The notes under the pieces are model-generated. The model searched no databases. It saw only the letters and a program-made list of their open reading frames with translations, and was not told the origin of the DNA. This document shows positions 8,325-17,194 of a stretch of DNA of 64,000 nt, in pieces (within the stretch, counting starts at the first letter, position 1; the number at the start of each line of letters is the position of its first letter). Made by a program: the position numbers and the translations under genes. The DNA is from Brevibacterium sp. UCMA 11754 (lineage in GTDB: Bacteria > Actinomycetota > Actinomycetes > Actinomycetales > Brevibacteriaceae), in NCBI RefSeq assembly GCF_021532275.1, contig NZ_JACBOT010000028.1, forward strand, positions 62,001 to 126,000, given 5' to 3'.

Positions 8325-9305
8325 CTAGTTCTGCTCAATGGTGATCGCACCCAGGTCAGCGCTCGCTGACACCGGGATGATCGTCTTTCCCTTCGCATCC
8401 TTCGGCACGCGCGCCGCGTCGTACTTCTTGAGGTCCTTGGCCAGGTCAAGGTCGCCATCATTCGAATTCGCATTGATGCGGTAGAACAGATCTTTGTCGC
8501 CACCGTCACTGTCGTCGCCCTTCGCGGCGGCAGCCTCGGCGGCCATCCTCTCCTGGGCCAGGTCCAAACGCGGCAGTCGGATGTCGATTGTGCCTTCGTC
8601 GGCCTTGGCAACGATGCCGGACATCGGAACCATGTCATTGGAGAAATCGAGATCGATCGTTCCCGTCGAGGTCACCACGTCGACGTGATCGCGCACGTTG
8701 AGGTTCGAACCGTTGAGCGTGCCCACGTCTGTCTTAGATTCGATGGTGCCGAAAGTCCCGCTCAGGTCAGTCATCCCATAGTCGGTCGACGTCTGCAGAC
8801 GCTCGGCCGAACCGTTGACATCGACGGAGCCGCCATCGGTGTTGGCGACGATCTCTTTGTAGCCCCCGGTCACTTCGATGGCACCGAGTCCGCCGGTGAA
8901 ATCGAGCTTCATCTCCTTCGCGGTCTTCTCGGGGAGAGTGACGACCATCTCGGCACTCTCTAGGTGCCGGGGCTCTTCGATGGACACTGTCGATGAATCG
9001 CCGGAGCCTCTCACCTGCAGCGTCGGGGCTTCGTCACGGGGCCCTGTGGCGGTGAGCCGGACAGAGGGCTTCTCGGTATCGGTGGTCTTGACGGTCACTC
9101 TTGCAGTGGTGTCGAGGAGGAACTTCAGATCCGTGGTCGAGGTCGAGAGCGGCTTTGTGACTTCGAGCTTCGCATAATTCAGACGAGAGGCACCGTGAGA
9201 GACGCTGAAGGCGATGGGGACGAGGAGGACGACGAGGGCGGCGATCGTGATGACGACGCGCATGCTCGTGCGAGTGGATTCGCTGACGTGGACTGTGGCA
9301 GGCAT
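8325..9305 (-). CDS. DUF4097-like membrane-anchored beta-repeat protein
   Basis: A 326-residue protein. One N-terminal transmembrane segment (about residues 15-35, VVITIAALVVLLVPIAFSV) precedes an all-beta domain made of short repeating strands such as GSVDVNGSAERLQTSTDYG, 'GTIESKTDVGTLNGSNL' and 'GTIDIRLPRLDL'. This is the pattern of the DUF4097/DUF4098 putative adhesin fold. It would lie outside the membrane. ATG at 9305 begins one base after the stop of the response regulator gene, so translation is probably coupled and the protein is likely an output of the two-component system. The longer upstream frame overlaps the regulator and is rejected. Confidence 0.75.
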   Translation of the reverse strand: MPATVHVSESTRTSMRVVITIAALVVLLVPIAFSVSHGASRLNYAKLEVTKPLSTSTTDLKFLLDTTARVTVKTTDTEKPSVRLTATGPRDEAPTLQVRGSGDSSTVSIEEPRHLESAEMVVTLPEKTAKEMKLDFTGGLGAIEVTGGYKEIVANTDGGSVDVNGSAERLQTSTDYGMTDLSGTFGTIESKTDVGTLNGSNLNVRDHVDVVTSTGTIDLDFSNDMVPMSGIVAKADEGTIDIRLPRLDLAQERMAAEAAAAKGDDSDGGDKDLFYRINANSNDGDLDLAKDLKKYDAARVPKDAKGKTIIPVSASADLGAITIEQN

Positions 9306-9306
9306 T

Positions 9307-9951
9307 CTAGGCTCCGAGGAAAGTGAGGACGGCGAGGATTCGTCGGTTGTCCGAGGTGTCGGCGGTGAGGCCGAACTTGGTGAAGACCGAACTGATGTGC
9401 TTCTCAACTGCTCCCGCACTGAGGTAGAGGGTGCGGGCGATCGCGGCATTGGATTTGCCTTCGGCCATGAGTTGGAGGACTTCGAGTTCGCGCGGGCTCA
9501 ACGTGGACAGCCCGTCCTTCTTGCGCGTGCGCACGAGGATCTGCGAAACGACCTCAGGGTCTAAGACGGTGCCGCCGGCGGCGACCTCGTCGACGGCTGT
9601 GAGAAAGTCATCGACATCGGCGACTCGGTCCTTGAGCAGGTATCCGAAGCCGCCGGTGTTCTCAGCGATGAGTTCGGATGCGTACTGCTCCTCCACGTAC
9701 TGGCTGAACACGAGCACCTTGACGTCGGGGTTCTGCTTGCGGATGAGGACTGCGGCGCGGATTCCTTCGTCGGTGAACGTCGGCGGCATGCGCACGTCGA
9801 TGATGGCGAGGTCCGGCGGAGTGTTGTGGACTGTGGCGAGGAGCTCGTTGGCATCGGGGACGGCGGCGATCACTTCATGCCCGGCATCGACCAGAAGCCT
9901 CTCGAGTCCGGCTCGCAAGATGGCAGAGTCTTCGGCAATTACGATGCGCAT
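9307..9951 (-). CDS. NarL/LuxR-type response regulator
   Basis: A 214-residue response regulator. The receiver domain runs over residues 1-120 with the acidic pair ED at 7-8, phosphoacceptor Asp52 (AIIDVRMP) and lysine in YLLKDRV. A LuxR-type helix-turn-helix lies at about 148-200 (LSPRELEVLQLMAEGKSNAA, AVEKHISSVFTKFGL). The start at 9951 follows a strong GGAGG site that lies inside the end of the kinase gene, with a 13-base overlap. It is the cognate regulator of the upstream sensor kinase and probably controls the adjacent DUF4097-like gene. Confidence 0.92.
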   Translation of the reverse strand: MRIVIAEDSAILRAGLERLLVDAGHEVIAAVPDANELLATVHNTPPDLAIIDVRMPPTFTDEGIRAAVLIRKQNPDVKVLVFSQYVEEQYASELIAENTGGFGYLLKDRVADVDDFLTAVDEVAAGGTVLDPEVVSQILVRTRKKDGLSTLSPRELEVLQLMAEGKSNAAIARTLYLSAGAVEKHISSVFTKFGLTADTSDNRRILAVLTFLGA

Positions 9952-11999
9952 GGCACCTCCACAACGACAGTAGTTGGCCCACCTGCGGGGCTGGTCAGGT
10001 TCAGTGTCCCACGAGCGGCTTCGACGCGATCGACCAAACCGGCGATACCTGTGTGGCGGCCCGAACGATCGATGCGCGCACCACCCTGACCGTTGTCGGT
10101 GACGACGATCTGCACGCCGGCCTCGATGGGGGCGATGAACACGCGGGCATGTGTTGCCCCCGAATGCTTGGTGATGTTCGTCAGGCATTCCGCGACGACG
10201 AAGTAGGCCACGGCTTCGGCCTCTCGATCGATGCGCCCAGCCAGTCGGACGTCGACCTCGACGGGAATCGTCGAGCGTCCGGCCAATGCGGAGACGGCCG
10301 CGTCGAGGCCGCGGTCTGTGAGCACAGCAGGGTGGATTCCACGTGCCAGTTGGCGGAGTTCGTTGACGATGCCCTTCGCCTCTGCGTGGGCTTCGGAGAC
10401 GAGCTCTTTGGCGCGTTCTGGATCCTTGTCGATCTTCGACTTCGCCATGCCCAGCGTCATGCTCAGAGCGACGAGTCGTGGCTGAGCTCCGTCGTGGAGG
10501 TCGCGTTCGATGCGCAGTCGCTCCGCACCCGCGGCTTCGATCCCGGCCATGCGGGCCCGGTCGAGATCGGTGACCTCGGCCTGCAGGGCAGCGGTGCGTG
10601 CCGGCGGCAGGAGGCTGCGGTCGAGTGCCCTATCGAGGTACGGGGCAAACCATAGGATCGCCAGCGAACTGGCGAGGACGATGAGAGAGCCGATGGCGAC
10701 GCCGGTGCGCCCCAGCCCACCGGTGGTTCCACGGAAGAAGAAGTCGGTGATGCCCTCAGGATTGATGGCGCTGAAGATGCCGATGATTGCCCCGCAGATG
10801 CCGGCGATGGTGCCGCCGACGATGATCGCGCCGAGCAGCATCTTCACGTAGTGGTGGGCGGTCGAACGCCAGAACGAGCCGGATTTCACGTGCAGCCAGC
10901 GGTTATGGAAGAAGCGACCGAAGCCCGATTCGCGGGTACTGCGTGCGATCTTCGGAACAGGGATGCGATCACCGTAGATGAGTTCAGCCCTGTAACGTTC
11001 GAACACGTTCGCGCCCTGTTGGACGACGACCCAGGCGACGAGTGCGAGCACGCCGAGGCCGAGGGCGAAGATTCCGCCGAAGCCGGTGAATAGCAGGCCA
11101 AGCGGGATCCAGGCCCAGACCACAGCCATCACGGCCGAGAGCACGAGGTTCGCGACGCCCACGATTCCGACTCGAGTGTGCGGCCATTCGATCGGCCCGT
11201 CGGCCGGTACCTCGGTCGCTTCGTCGCGTGTCAGTGGCATTGCCCCTGTCACGGGTGCATAGGTGACGTTCTCCGACTTCGGCATCTTCCGCCGAGGTGG
11301 CGGCATCGGCTGCATCGACATCTGACCGTTGGTCCCGGGCACGGGGGCAGGGAGCTGATTGGGGTGCTGGCCCAGCTGCGGGCTTTGCTGCTGGGTGGAG
11401 TAGGTGCGCGGCTGGTAGCCGGGCTGCTGCAGAGTGCCGGGCTGCTGCAGAGTGCCGGGCTGCTGGAGATTGCCAGGTCCGGAGGAGTGGGTGCGCTGGG
11501 GCGGGTACGCCTGAGTGGGGTGCTGTGAGGGTGTTTGCTGCGAGAACCCCTGCGTGGAGTTCGCATTCATCACACGGGTCTGGGGATAGGCCTGCGTGTA
11601 CTGCTGCGTTGGGTGGTCAGTCGCTGGCGATTCCTGGCCGTGAGCCGATCCGTGCTGCTGAGTGGCACCGTGCTGTTGAGCCGATCCATACTGCTGAGCG
11701 GCACCGCGGCTGAAGGGAACCTCCATATCCATGGGCGCCGTCCGAAACTGTCCGGCCTCCGTCGCCAACGGTGTGTCTGCGGACTCGTCGGCTGCGCCGT
11801 TGCCCGAAGACTCAGAGCCGTTCGCGGCCTCGGGGGTCTCCGCAGCCGCGGGAGTCTCTGCGTTTGGGGGCGCGTTGACGATCGACTCGGCGCTGATTGA
11901 CCTGTCCGATTCTGACGCTTCTTCTGGTGTCTGGGACTCCACGGAATCGGCGCTCTGCGGCTCCGATTCGTGTGGGTTCGTGGGGGTGTTCTCACTCAT
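9939..11999 (-). CDS. Sensor histidine kinase (HisKA_3) with Q/P-rich N-terminal region
   Basis: A 686-residue kinase. The first 260 or so residues are disordered: acidic, then rich in Gln, Pro, Ser and Thr with QQHG and LQQPGT repeats. A membrane module with two pairs of hydrophobic helices follows (about 280-460), resembling the 'putative sensor' domain found in actinobacterial NarL-type kinases. HisKA_3 begins near residue 498 (ERDLHDGAQPRLVALSM) with the phosphorylated His in DLHDGAQ. The HATPase has N, G1 and G2 boxes (ECLTNITKHSGA, VTDNGQGG, GIAGLVDRV). The start at 11999 (MSENTPTN) lacks a good ribosome site, so it is uncertain. Confidence 0.88.
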   Translation of the reverse strand: MSENTPTNPHESEPQSADSVESQTPEEASESDRSISAESIVNAPPNAETPAAAETPEAANGSESSGNGAADESADTPLATEAGQFRTAPMDMEVPFSRGAAQQYGSAQQHGATQQHGSAHGQESPATDHPTQQYTQAYPQTRVMNANSTQGFSQQTPSQHPTQAYPPQRTHSSGPGNLQQPGTLQQPGTLQQPGYQPRTYSTQQQSPQLGQHPNQLPAPVPGTNGQMSMQPMPPPRRKMPKSENVTYAPVTGAMPLTRDEATEVPADGPIEWPHTRVGIVGVANLVLSAVMAVVWAWIPLGLLFTGFGGIFALGLGVLALVAWVVVQQGANVFERYRAELIYGDRIPVPKIARSTRESGFGRFFHNRWLHVKSGSFWRSTAHHYVKMLLGAIIVGGTIAGICGAIIGIFSAINPEGITDFFFRGTTGGLGRTGVAIGSLIVLASSLAILWFAPYLDRALDRSLLPPARTAALQAEVTDLDRARMAGIEAAGAERLRIERDLHDGAQPRLVALSMTLGMAKSKIDKDPERAKELVSEAHAEAKGIVNELRQLARGIHPAVLTDRGLDAAVSALAGRSTIPVEVDVRLAGRIDREAEAVAYFVVAECLTNITKHSGATHARVFIAPIEAGVQIVVTDNGQGGARIDRSGRHTGIAGLVDRVEAARGTLNLTSPAGGPTTVVVEVPCAS
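11421..11474. repeat. 18-bp tandem repeat, three copies
   Basis: GGGCTGCTGCAGAGTGCC occurs at 11421-11438 and 11439-11456, and a slightly changed copy at 11457-11474. It lies in frame in the sensor kinase gene and encodes the LQQPGT hexapeptide repeats of its extended N-terminus. Confidence 0.95.
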
Positions 12000-12287
12000 A
12001 GCAATAACGCTACGGGAGTCGGCAAGCTGCCGACAGCACGTTGACCGCCTACCCTGCGTCGGGTTTTCCCCACGCCCCGTGACCACGCACACACGCGACA
12101 CGGACCGCTAGCTGCGATTCATACCGCCCCACCACGCACTGCCAGCGGTGAATCCTACCCACAGCTCCACGCGCCGCCGCTGACACTGCGAGTGGCGCTG
12201 CGTGCATCAATTCTGTGAGCTTCAACGATAAATTGCGGTGTTCTGTGACCGTTCGATGGCGGCATTTGGGAACAATAGGTCTTCCCT

Positions 12288-12869
12288 CTATTCGACGAGC
12301 GAGCGTGCCCGTCGGTAGAAAATTGCCCTGGACATTCCGAGGTCCCGCGCCACCTGCGCAGCCGGTTCACCACTTTCGACGAGACGGATGGCGTTGCGGA
12401 TCTGGCTATCGGTGATAGGGCGAGGTCGGCCGCCCAGATCAAGGCCGGCGTCGCGACGCTTCTTGATGGAGTCGGTGACTCGTTCTCGGGTTATCTCGTG
12501 TTCCATTTACGCCAAAGCGGCAATGATCGTAAACAGCATCGACCCCATCGGCGTCGCAGTGTCCACGTCTCCGCCGCCGAGGTTGAGCACTCGCAAACCG
12601 GCACCACGTGCTCGGAGCTCTTCGGCGAAGGCCAGCATATTCTGCGTCGAGCGGCCTAAGCGGTCGAGTGTGGTGATGACGAGAGTGTCACCGTCAATGA
12701 GTGCTTCGAGGGCCCGATCGAACTCGGGTCGTGAAGCGCGTGCGCCCGAGACGCCGTGATCGATGTAGATGTCATCGCAGCGGACGCCGGCGGCGAGGAG
12801 GTCCGTTTGCTGTCGGTCGGTAGATTGATCGCGGGTTGATACACGCGCGTATCCAATGAGTTTCGCCAT
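12288..12869 (-). pseudogene. Serine recombinase (resolvase/invertase) interrupted by an in-frame stop
   Basis: The N-terminal 120 codons encode a Tn3/Pin-type serine recombinase: MAKLIGYARVSTRDQ with the nucleophilic serine, DHGVSGARASRPEFDRAL, 'DTLVITTLDRLGRSTQNML' and 'PMGSMLFTIIAALA'. A TAA stop (12507-12509) then stands where the family normally has Gln before MEHEI. The frame continues without shift from 12506 (MEHEITRERVTDSIKKRRDA) through the C-terminal helix-turn-helix ending FYRRARSLVE. One C-to-T change would explain the break. The stop is immediately followed by ATG, so separate production of the HTH piece is possible. No terminal inverted repeats or transposase were found nearby. 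Confidence 0.85.
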
Positions 12870-13356
12870 GCGTGCGCCTATGTGTCTCATAACTAACGAT
12901 CAGTCCACCGATTCTCCCGCCAGGTAACAAGACATAGTTATAAGAATTTGACGAGTGATCGCCGGCACCAAGAATCCGCCGAAGTTGACGGATTGCGGAA
13001 GAAGGAAACATCAGGGCAGTGAGACGTCTCGTATCCCTAGGGTTATGCGACTCCTGGTCGCGTCTATTGCCGGGCTGGAAACCAGATGGTCAATATCGTC
13101 GGTGGCAAAGTCAGATGCAGGCCCCACCATGCATATGTTGGATGACGTCTCTAGATCGGCCAGGAGGATTCGCGATAATTGACGCACTACTAGCGAGAGC
13201 CGGATCGTCCCGTCGTTCAGGTGCGTCCTCGACAAAAGGTTCGGCGCCGTCATCGGCAGTATGGCTACTGTGCCCTGACAGCGCGGCTCTACCACCAAAT
13301 CAACTGTGCAGGACCCCTTTGAGCGGGTTCGGGGTATGGGGAATTAGTGTTGAGCG
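12870..13356. other. Interval without recognised gene
   Basis: About 490 bp upstream of the resolvase. Frames of 95 residues (minus, 13011-13298) and 113 residues (plus, 13019-13360) are open but have no recognisable domain, no convincing ribosome-binding site and residue composition typical of chance frames. The stretch near 12890-12960 is less GC-rich than its surroundings. It could hold the resolvase promoter or recombination site, or be decayed element DNA. I see nothing firmer. Confidence 0.4.
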
Positions 13357-14000
13357 TTAGGCCTTGTTGCCAGCCAAGACTAGTGCCCCGCCGAGACCGA
13401 TCATCATCCCTCCACCGGTGGCTCGTATCGCCGACAGGCGTTTCGGTGACCTCGAAAACCATTTCCGAGCCGTCCCCGCGGCGATCGCCCACACGGCATC
13501 GCACAAGAAGGCAACCCAAATAAACACGAAGCCCAATATCATCATATGCAACGCGACTCGTCCCGCGCCGTAGTCCACGAATTGCGGCAGTGCAGCGACA
13601 AAAAAGAGACGATTGTCTTCAGATTTGTCTGACCGACGAGAAATCCTTGTCGAAATGTGGCCCAACCGGAGGCTCGCCCCTCATCGCTCTGGCCCTTCGC
13701 GTCCAGCCCTTGTCGCCTGTGGCGAATCGACTGGACTCCGAGGTAAATCAAGTACGACGCACCGACTATCTTGATGACGGTGAAAACGATGATCGATTCT
13801 GCGACGATCGCGCCCACCCCTAAAGACACGGCGACCACGAGCGGGATACCACCGGCCTCGTTACCCAGAACGCTAAGGAACCCTCCACCTCGACCGAGTG
13901 AAAGCGACCGGCCGATAACGAATATGACGCTAGGACCGGGGATGGCAACCAACAGGACGGAGGCAAGAATGACCGCGAGTAAGACTTCCCCTGACAACAT
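13357..14000 (-). pseudogene. LysE/RhtB family exporter with one-base frameshift
   Basis: The first part (from ATG 14000) encodes a LysE-type amino-acid or homoserine-lactone exporter: AIPGPSVIFVIGRSLSLGRG, the 'GASYLIYLGVQSIR' helix and 'ATFRQGFLVGQTNLKTIVSF'. The remainder (VAALPQFVDYG, 'LGFVFIWVAFLCDAVWAIAA' and 'GGGMMIGLGGALVLAGNKA') is in another frame. The break falls at a run of six A on the plus strand (13600-13605). A seventh base would restore a continuous reading through SFFVAALPQF. The gene is therefore a pseudogene, a phase-variable gene or a sequencing error in a homopolymer. The rebuilt protein would have the usual length of about 210 residues. Confidence 0.82.
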
Positions 14001-14043
14001 GCCCGTAAAATATATGGATGCTCATCACATACATGTGAACGGG

Positions 14044-14093
14044 TCCGCCTTCCTCCGGGCGGAGAAACTTGTTACCGCCCGGAGGAAGGCGGA
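14044..14093. terminator. 19-bp perfect stem-loop after the SulP gene
   Basis: Arms at 14044-14062 and 14075-14093 are perfectly complementary with a 12-nt loop. The right arm ends one base before the stop codon of the SulP-carbonic anhydrase gene (minus strand). The stem is very GC-rich but lacks a clear U tract. It probably ends transcription of the SulP gene before the LysE pseudogene. Confidence 0.75.
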
Positions 14094-16352
14094 TTACGAA
14101 ATCGGTAGTTGTCGGTGGAGTCCCATCGCGGTGAGTCTGGTGACATTTGCCGTGGAAAGGTCGTAGAACAAGCCCACCAAATGGAGCGATCCAGATTCGA
14201 CCCGTTGGCGCAACCTGGGGTGAGCTGCCAACGTCTCCAGCTGCATCGCGACATTCACTAACGCCAGCTGGTCCACCTCTCCGTAACCAGCTTCTGCCGC
14301 ATCCCGGCGCAACGGGTGATCGGCTGTGAGGGCAGCACGGGAGTGATGCATTCCATCCACCCACCGGCGCACGGGGTAGTCGTCAATATCGTGTTGGATC
14401 GTCGGATCGGTCGTCAGCAGCGCCTGCATCGCACCGCAGTTGGAATGCCCACATACGGTGATCGTGTCGACTGCGAGATTGTCGACGGCAAACTCCAAGG
14501 CCGCCTCGAAGGATAGGTCGGCACCAGTCCGGTCTACCGTGTTGCCGACGTTGCGCACGGTGAGCAGGTCACCGGGCCCGCTCGAGGTGATCACATTGGG
14601 CACGATGCGTGAGTCCACACACGTGAGGAACAAAGTGGTTGGATCCTGCCTACCAGCAATCGCCTCCGTGTCGTCACGGACCATGGCGGCGTGCCGCTGC
14701 TGGTAGTTTTCCACACCCTGCAGCACCGGGAGAGTCTCTGGCGCGCCGGTAGGTTCGTCGACGTTTGTTCGAGCCTGCCAATGCTTCCAGGGAGCCAGCC
14801 CACTACTGACAGAAGATCGGAAGACTCCACGTCGCGGTGTCCCGTCGGCAGCATCATCTAGCGGAAACGTCCCGTGGTCCTTCACAGTCACGCTTCCTCC
14901 TGTGGCTTCGTGCTGGGCTCGCCAAGACGCCACGGACTCGTAGACCGACAGATCGATGAAATCGGCTTCCAGACGCACGGTCACCTTGGCACCGGCCGGA
15001 ACCGAATACAAGGTGTGGTTGAGTCGGGGCAAGGTGAGGAAGCTGCACGAACCCTCGATGTTGACCGTCCATACTTGCTGCCCTACGTCATCACTGGAAT
15101 GCTCTGCGTGGATAGAGCTTCGCACAACGCGGACGAGGACCAACAGGACCGCCAATGCGAGACCGACCAGGACGCCCTCGAGTAGATTCGAGAACACCAC
15201 AAGTGTCACGGTCACGGCATAGATCAGAAAGTCGCCTGTACGCAGTGCCGCCTTGATGTGGGCGAATTTCACCAACTGCACACCGATGACGACGAGGAGC
15301 CCGGCGAGCACGGCCTGCGGGATCATCATGATGACGGGTGCAAGGAAGACAGAGAAGACCAGGACCCATACTCCGTGCAGGATGGACGATGAACGGGTGC
15401 GGGCGCCGGCTTCCACGTTCGTGGCGCTGCGAACGATCACACCGGTCACGGGCAGGCCACCCAACAGGCCGGAGGTGACATTGGCAGCGCCCTGACCGAA
15501 GAGTTCGCGGTTGAAGTGGGTTCGTGGGCCGAACTGCATCTTGTCGACTGCTACAGCGGACAGCAGAGATTCGACGCTGGCGATCAGGGCCATGGTCAAG
15601 ACCCCGATACCCACTGCGCCCCAAGCGCCGTCGGGCAGTACAGGTGCGCCGACTGCTTCGAGCAGGGAACCGTCCAGGGCGATGCGGTCCACGGAGCCAC
15701 CCCAGGCTAGGGAAAGCACGGTGGCGAGGATGACGGCGACGAGCTGGCCGGGGAACTTTTGCACCTTTCGGGGGAGTTTCTTCCATAACAGCAGAAGTGC
15801 GATCACAGTCGAACCTAGCACCACCGCCAGTGGGTTCATGGATGTGAAACTGGCGGGAAGATTGCTGATGTTCTCTATGGCATTGCTGCCCGGTTCGGAG
15901 CCGAGTACGACGTGGAGTTGCTGCAGTACGATTGTGATGCCGATTCCGGCGAGCATGGCGTGTACGACGACGGGGGAGATGGCCAGGGCTAATCGGCCCA
16001 CCCGGCTGAGACCCAGCAGGATTTGGAGACAGCCCGCGGCAACGGTGATGGCACATGTCGCCTGCCAGCCGAACTGCTCGATGAGCCCGGCGACGATCAC
16101 GGTCAGCCCTGCGGCTGGCCCGCTGACCTGCAGCGGCGAACCGCCTAGGCTGCCGGCAACGATCCCGCCTACGGCGGCCGCTATGAGTCCTGCCATGACG
16201 GGGGCTCCGGAGGCGACGGCGATGCCGAGGGAAAGCGGCAAGGCGACGAGGAAGACGACTAGTGAGGCGGGGATGTCTCGACGCAGGTTCGCGCGAGAGG
16301 GTAGTGAGGGCAATTTTCGCGATCGCGTAGTGGTTGCGGTGTGTTCATGCAT
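14094..16352 (-). CDS. SulP anion transporter fused to beta-carbonic anhydrase
   Basis: A 752-residue fusion. Residues 1-420 form a SulP permease with 10-12 membrane helices (LVVFLVALPLSLGIAVASGA, the 'GSLGGSPLQVSGPAAGLTV' signature and 'LFGQGAANVTSGLLGGLPVT'). A STAS-like region at about 430-520 (VWTVNIEGSCSF, VRLEADFIDLSVYES) follows. The C-terminal 200 residues are a beta-carbonic anhydrase with the zinc ligands and catalytic dyad in TCVDSRIVPN and VCGHSNCGAMQALL. The arrangement implies coupled bicarbonate import and CO2/bicarbonate interconversion at the inner membrane face. The start at 16352 has AAGGA a few bases upstream. It is probably a single-gene unit. Confidence 0.92.
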   Translation of the reverse strand: MHEHTATTTRSRKLPSLPSRANLRRDIPASLVVFLVALPLSLGIAVASGAPVMAGLIAAAVGGIVAGSLGGSPLQVSGPAAGLTVIVAGLIEQFGWQATCAITVAAGCLQILLGLSRVGRLALAISPVVVHAMLAGIGITIVLQQLHVVLGSEPGSNAIENISNLPASFTSMNPLAVVLGSTVIALLLLWKKLPRKVQKFPGQLVAVILATVLSLAWGGSVDRIALDGSLLEAVGAPVLPDGAWGAVGIGVLTMALIASVESLLSAVAVDKMQFGPRTHFNRELFGQGAANVTSGLLGGLPVTGVIVRSATNVEAGARTRSSSILHGVWVLVFSVFLAPVIMMIPQAVLAGLLVVIGVQLVKFAHIKAALRTGDFLIYAVTVTLVVFSNLLEGVLVGLALAVLLVLVRVVRSSIHAEHSSDDVGQQVWTVNIEGSCSFLTLPRLNHTLYSVPAGAKVTVRLEADFIDLSVYESVASWRAQHEATGGSVTVKDHGTFPLDDAADGTPRRGVFRSSVSSGLAPWKHWQARTNVDEPTGAPETLPVLQGVENYQQRHAAMVRDDTEAIAGRQDPTTLFLTCVDSRIVPNVITSSGPGDLLTVRNVGNTVDRTGADLSFEAALEFAVDNLAVDTITVCGHSNCGAMQALLTTDPTIQHDIDDYPVRRWVDGMHHSRAALTADHPLRRDAAEAGYGEVDQLALVNVAMQLETLAAHPRLRQRVESGSLHLVGLFYDLSTANVTRLTAMGLHRQLPIS

Positions 16353-17194
16353 GACAGTCCTTCGGTCGGTGTTCCTCAGGGCTCTTGAGTGGACAGTGGC
16401 CGCGATGGCCCGCAAAACGGATCAAGCTCCAGGTCAGGCATTCTCCCGATGGGCTGTAATCAATCGGCAGGACAACGGATAGAACAAGCGTACTTTCTAT
16501 GTGACGAGTGTTGATTGTGGAATGAATCACTCCACGTGCGGTTGGGTCCAGAAGTCGACAGCGGGAGACTTTCTTGATTCCCTGATGCCTCTTGCGACAA
16601 TGTTCCGAACATTTCTAGCGGCCTGAGGCTTTGCGACTGACCACTTGAGCCGGGCTCGAACGAGCCGAGGCGTCACCGAATGAAGTTCGAGCTTATGAGC
16701 CGAAAGTGACAGCTGGCTATTCGGTGAACTGGCAGCAGAAGTGCTCGCCCTGATGATTGGCCAGGTCACTGCTTGGCAATTCGCATCCGCTGCGCTCAGG
16801 GGCCCTGCGCCAGATAGGCCGTGGCCCGCATCCCACATTCAATAGCACTGGGCCTTGCGATCACTTCCGTCGGAGCCCTCGTCGGTGCCGTGAAGTACGA
16901 CGCAGCGCTGCCTTCTTATAGACCCGCAAGAAGGTCGAAAGTGTCTCACAACTAAAGTGCGTCAAAACTCATGGGATACGCGATACAAACAGTGATGCTA
17001 TTTGAGCCTGTGTGCCGAATACGAACGTTAGCGGCACAATCGAACTCCCTGCCTTGAGCCGCTCAAGGGATCAGTTACAAGGTCGGCCGAGACCCCCATT
17101 ATTGAAACGATTCCCGGCCACGGGTTGTCGGAACCAAACCGCCACATAGCACTGCCAAAACACCGCCACTTACCGCTGAACCTCACACATCAAT
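16353..17194. other. Long non-coding interval, contents unresolved
   Basis: Over 840 bp lie between the SulP start and the end of metB. Only short chance-like frames occur; the longest is a 103-codon minus frame at 16527-16838 without recognisable domain. The composition is visibly less GC-rich than the flanking genes. It must hold the SulP promoter near 16360-16480. No tRNA, riboswitch or insertion-sequence end was recognised. Its length is unusual for this otherwise compact window. Confidence 0.4.

Noticed and set aside
12107..13360. Complete transposon around the resolvase
   Set aside because: No transposase, no terminal inverted repeats and no target duplication could be found by eye.
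16527..16838. 103-codon minus frame in the large gap
   Set aside because: No ribosome site and no recognised domain; listed only as part of the unresolved interval.
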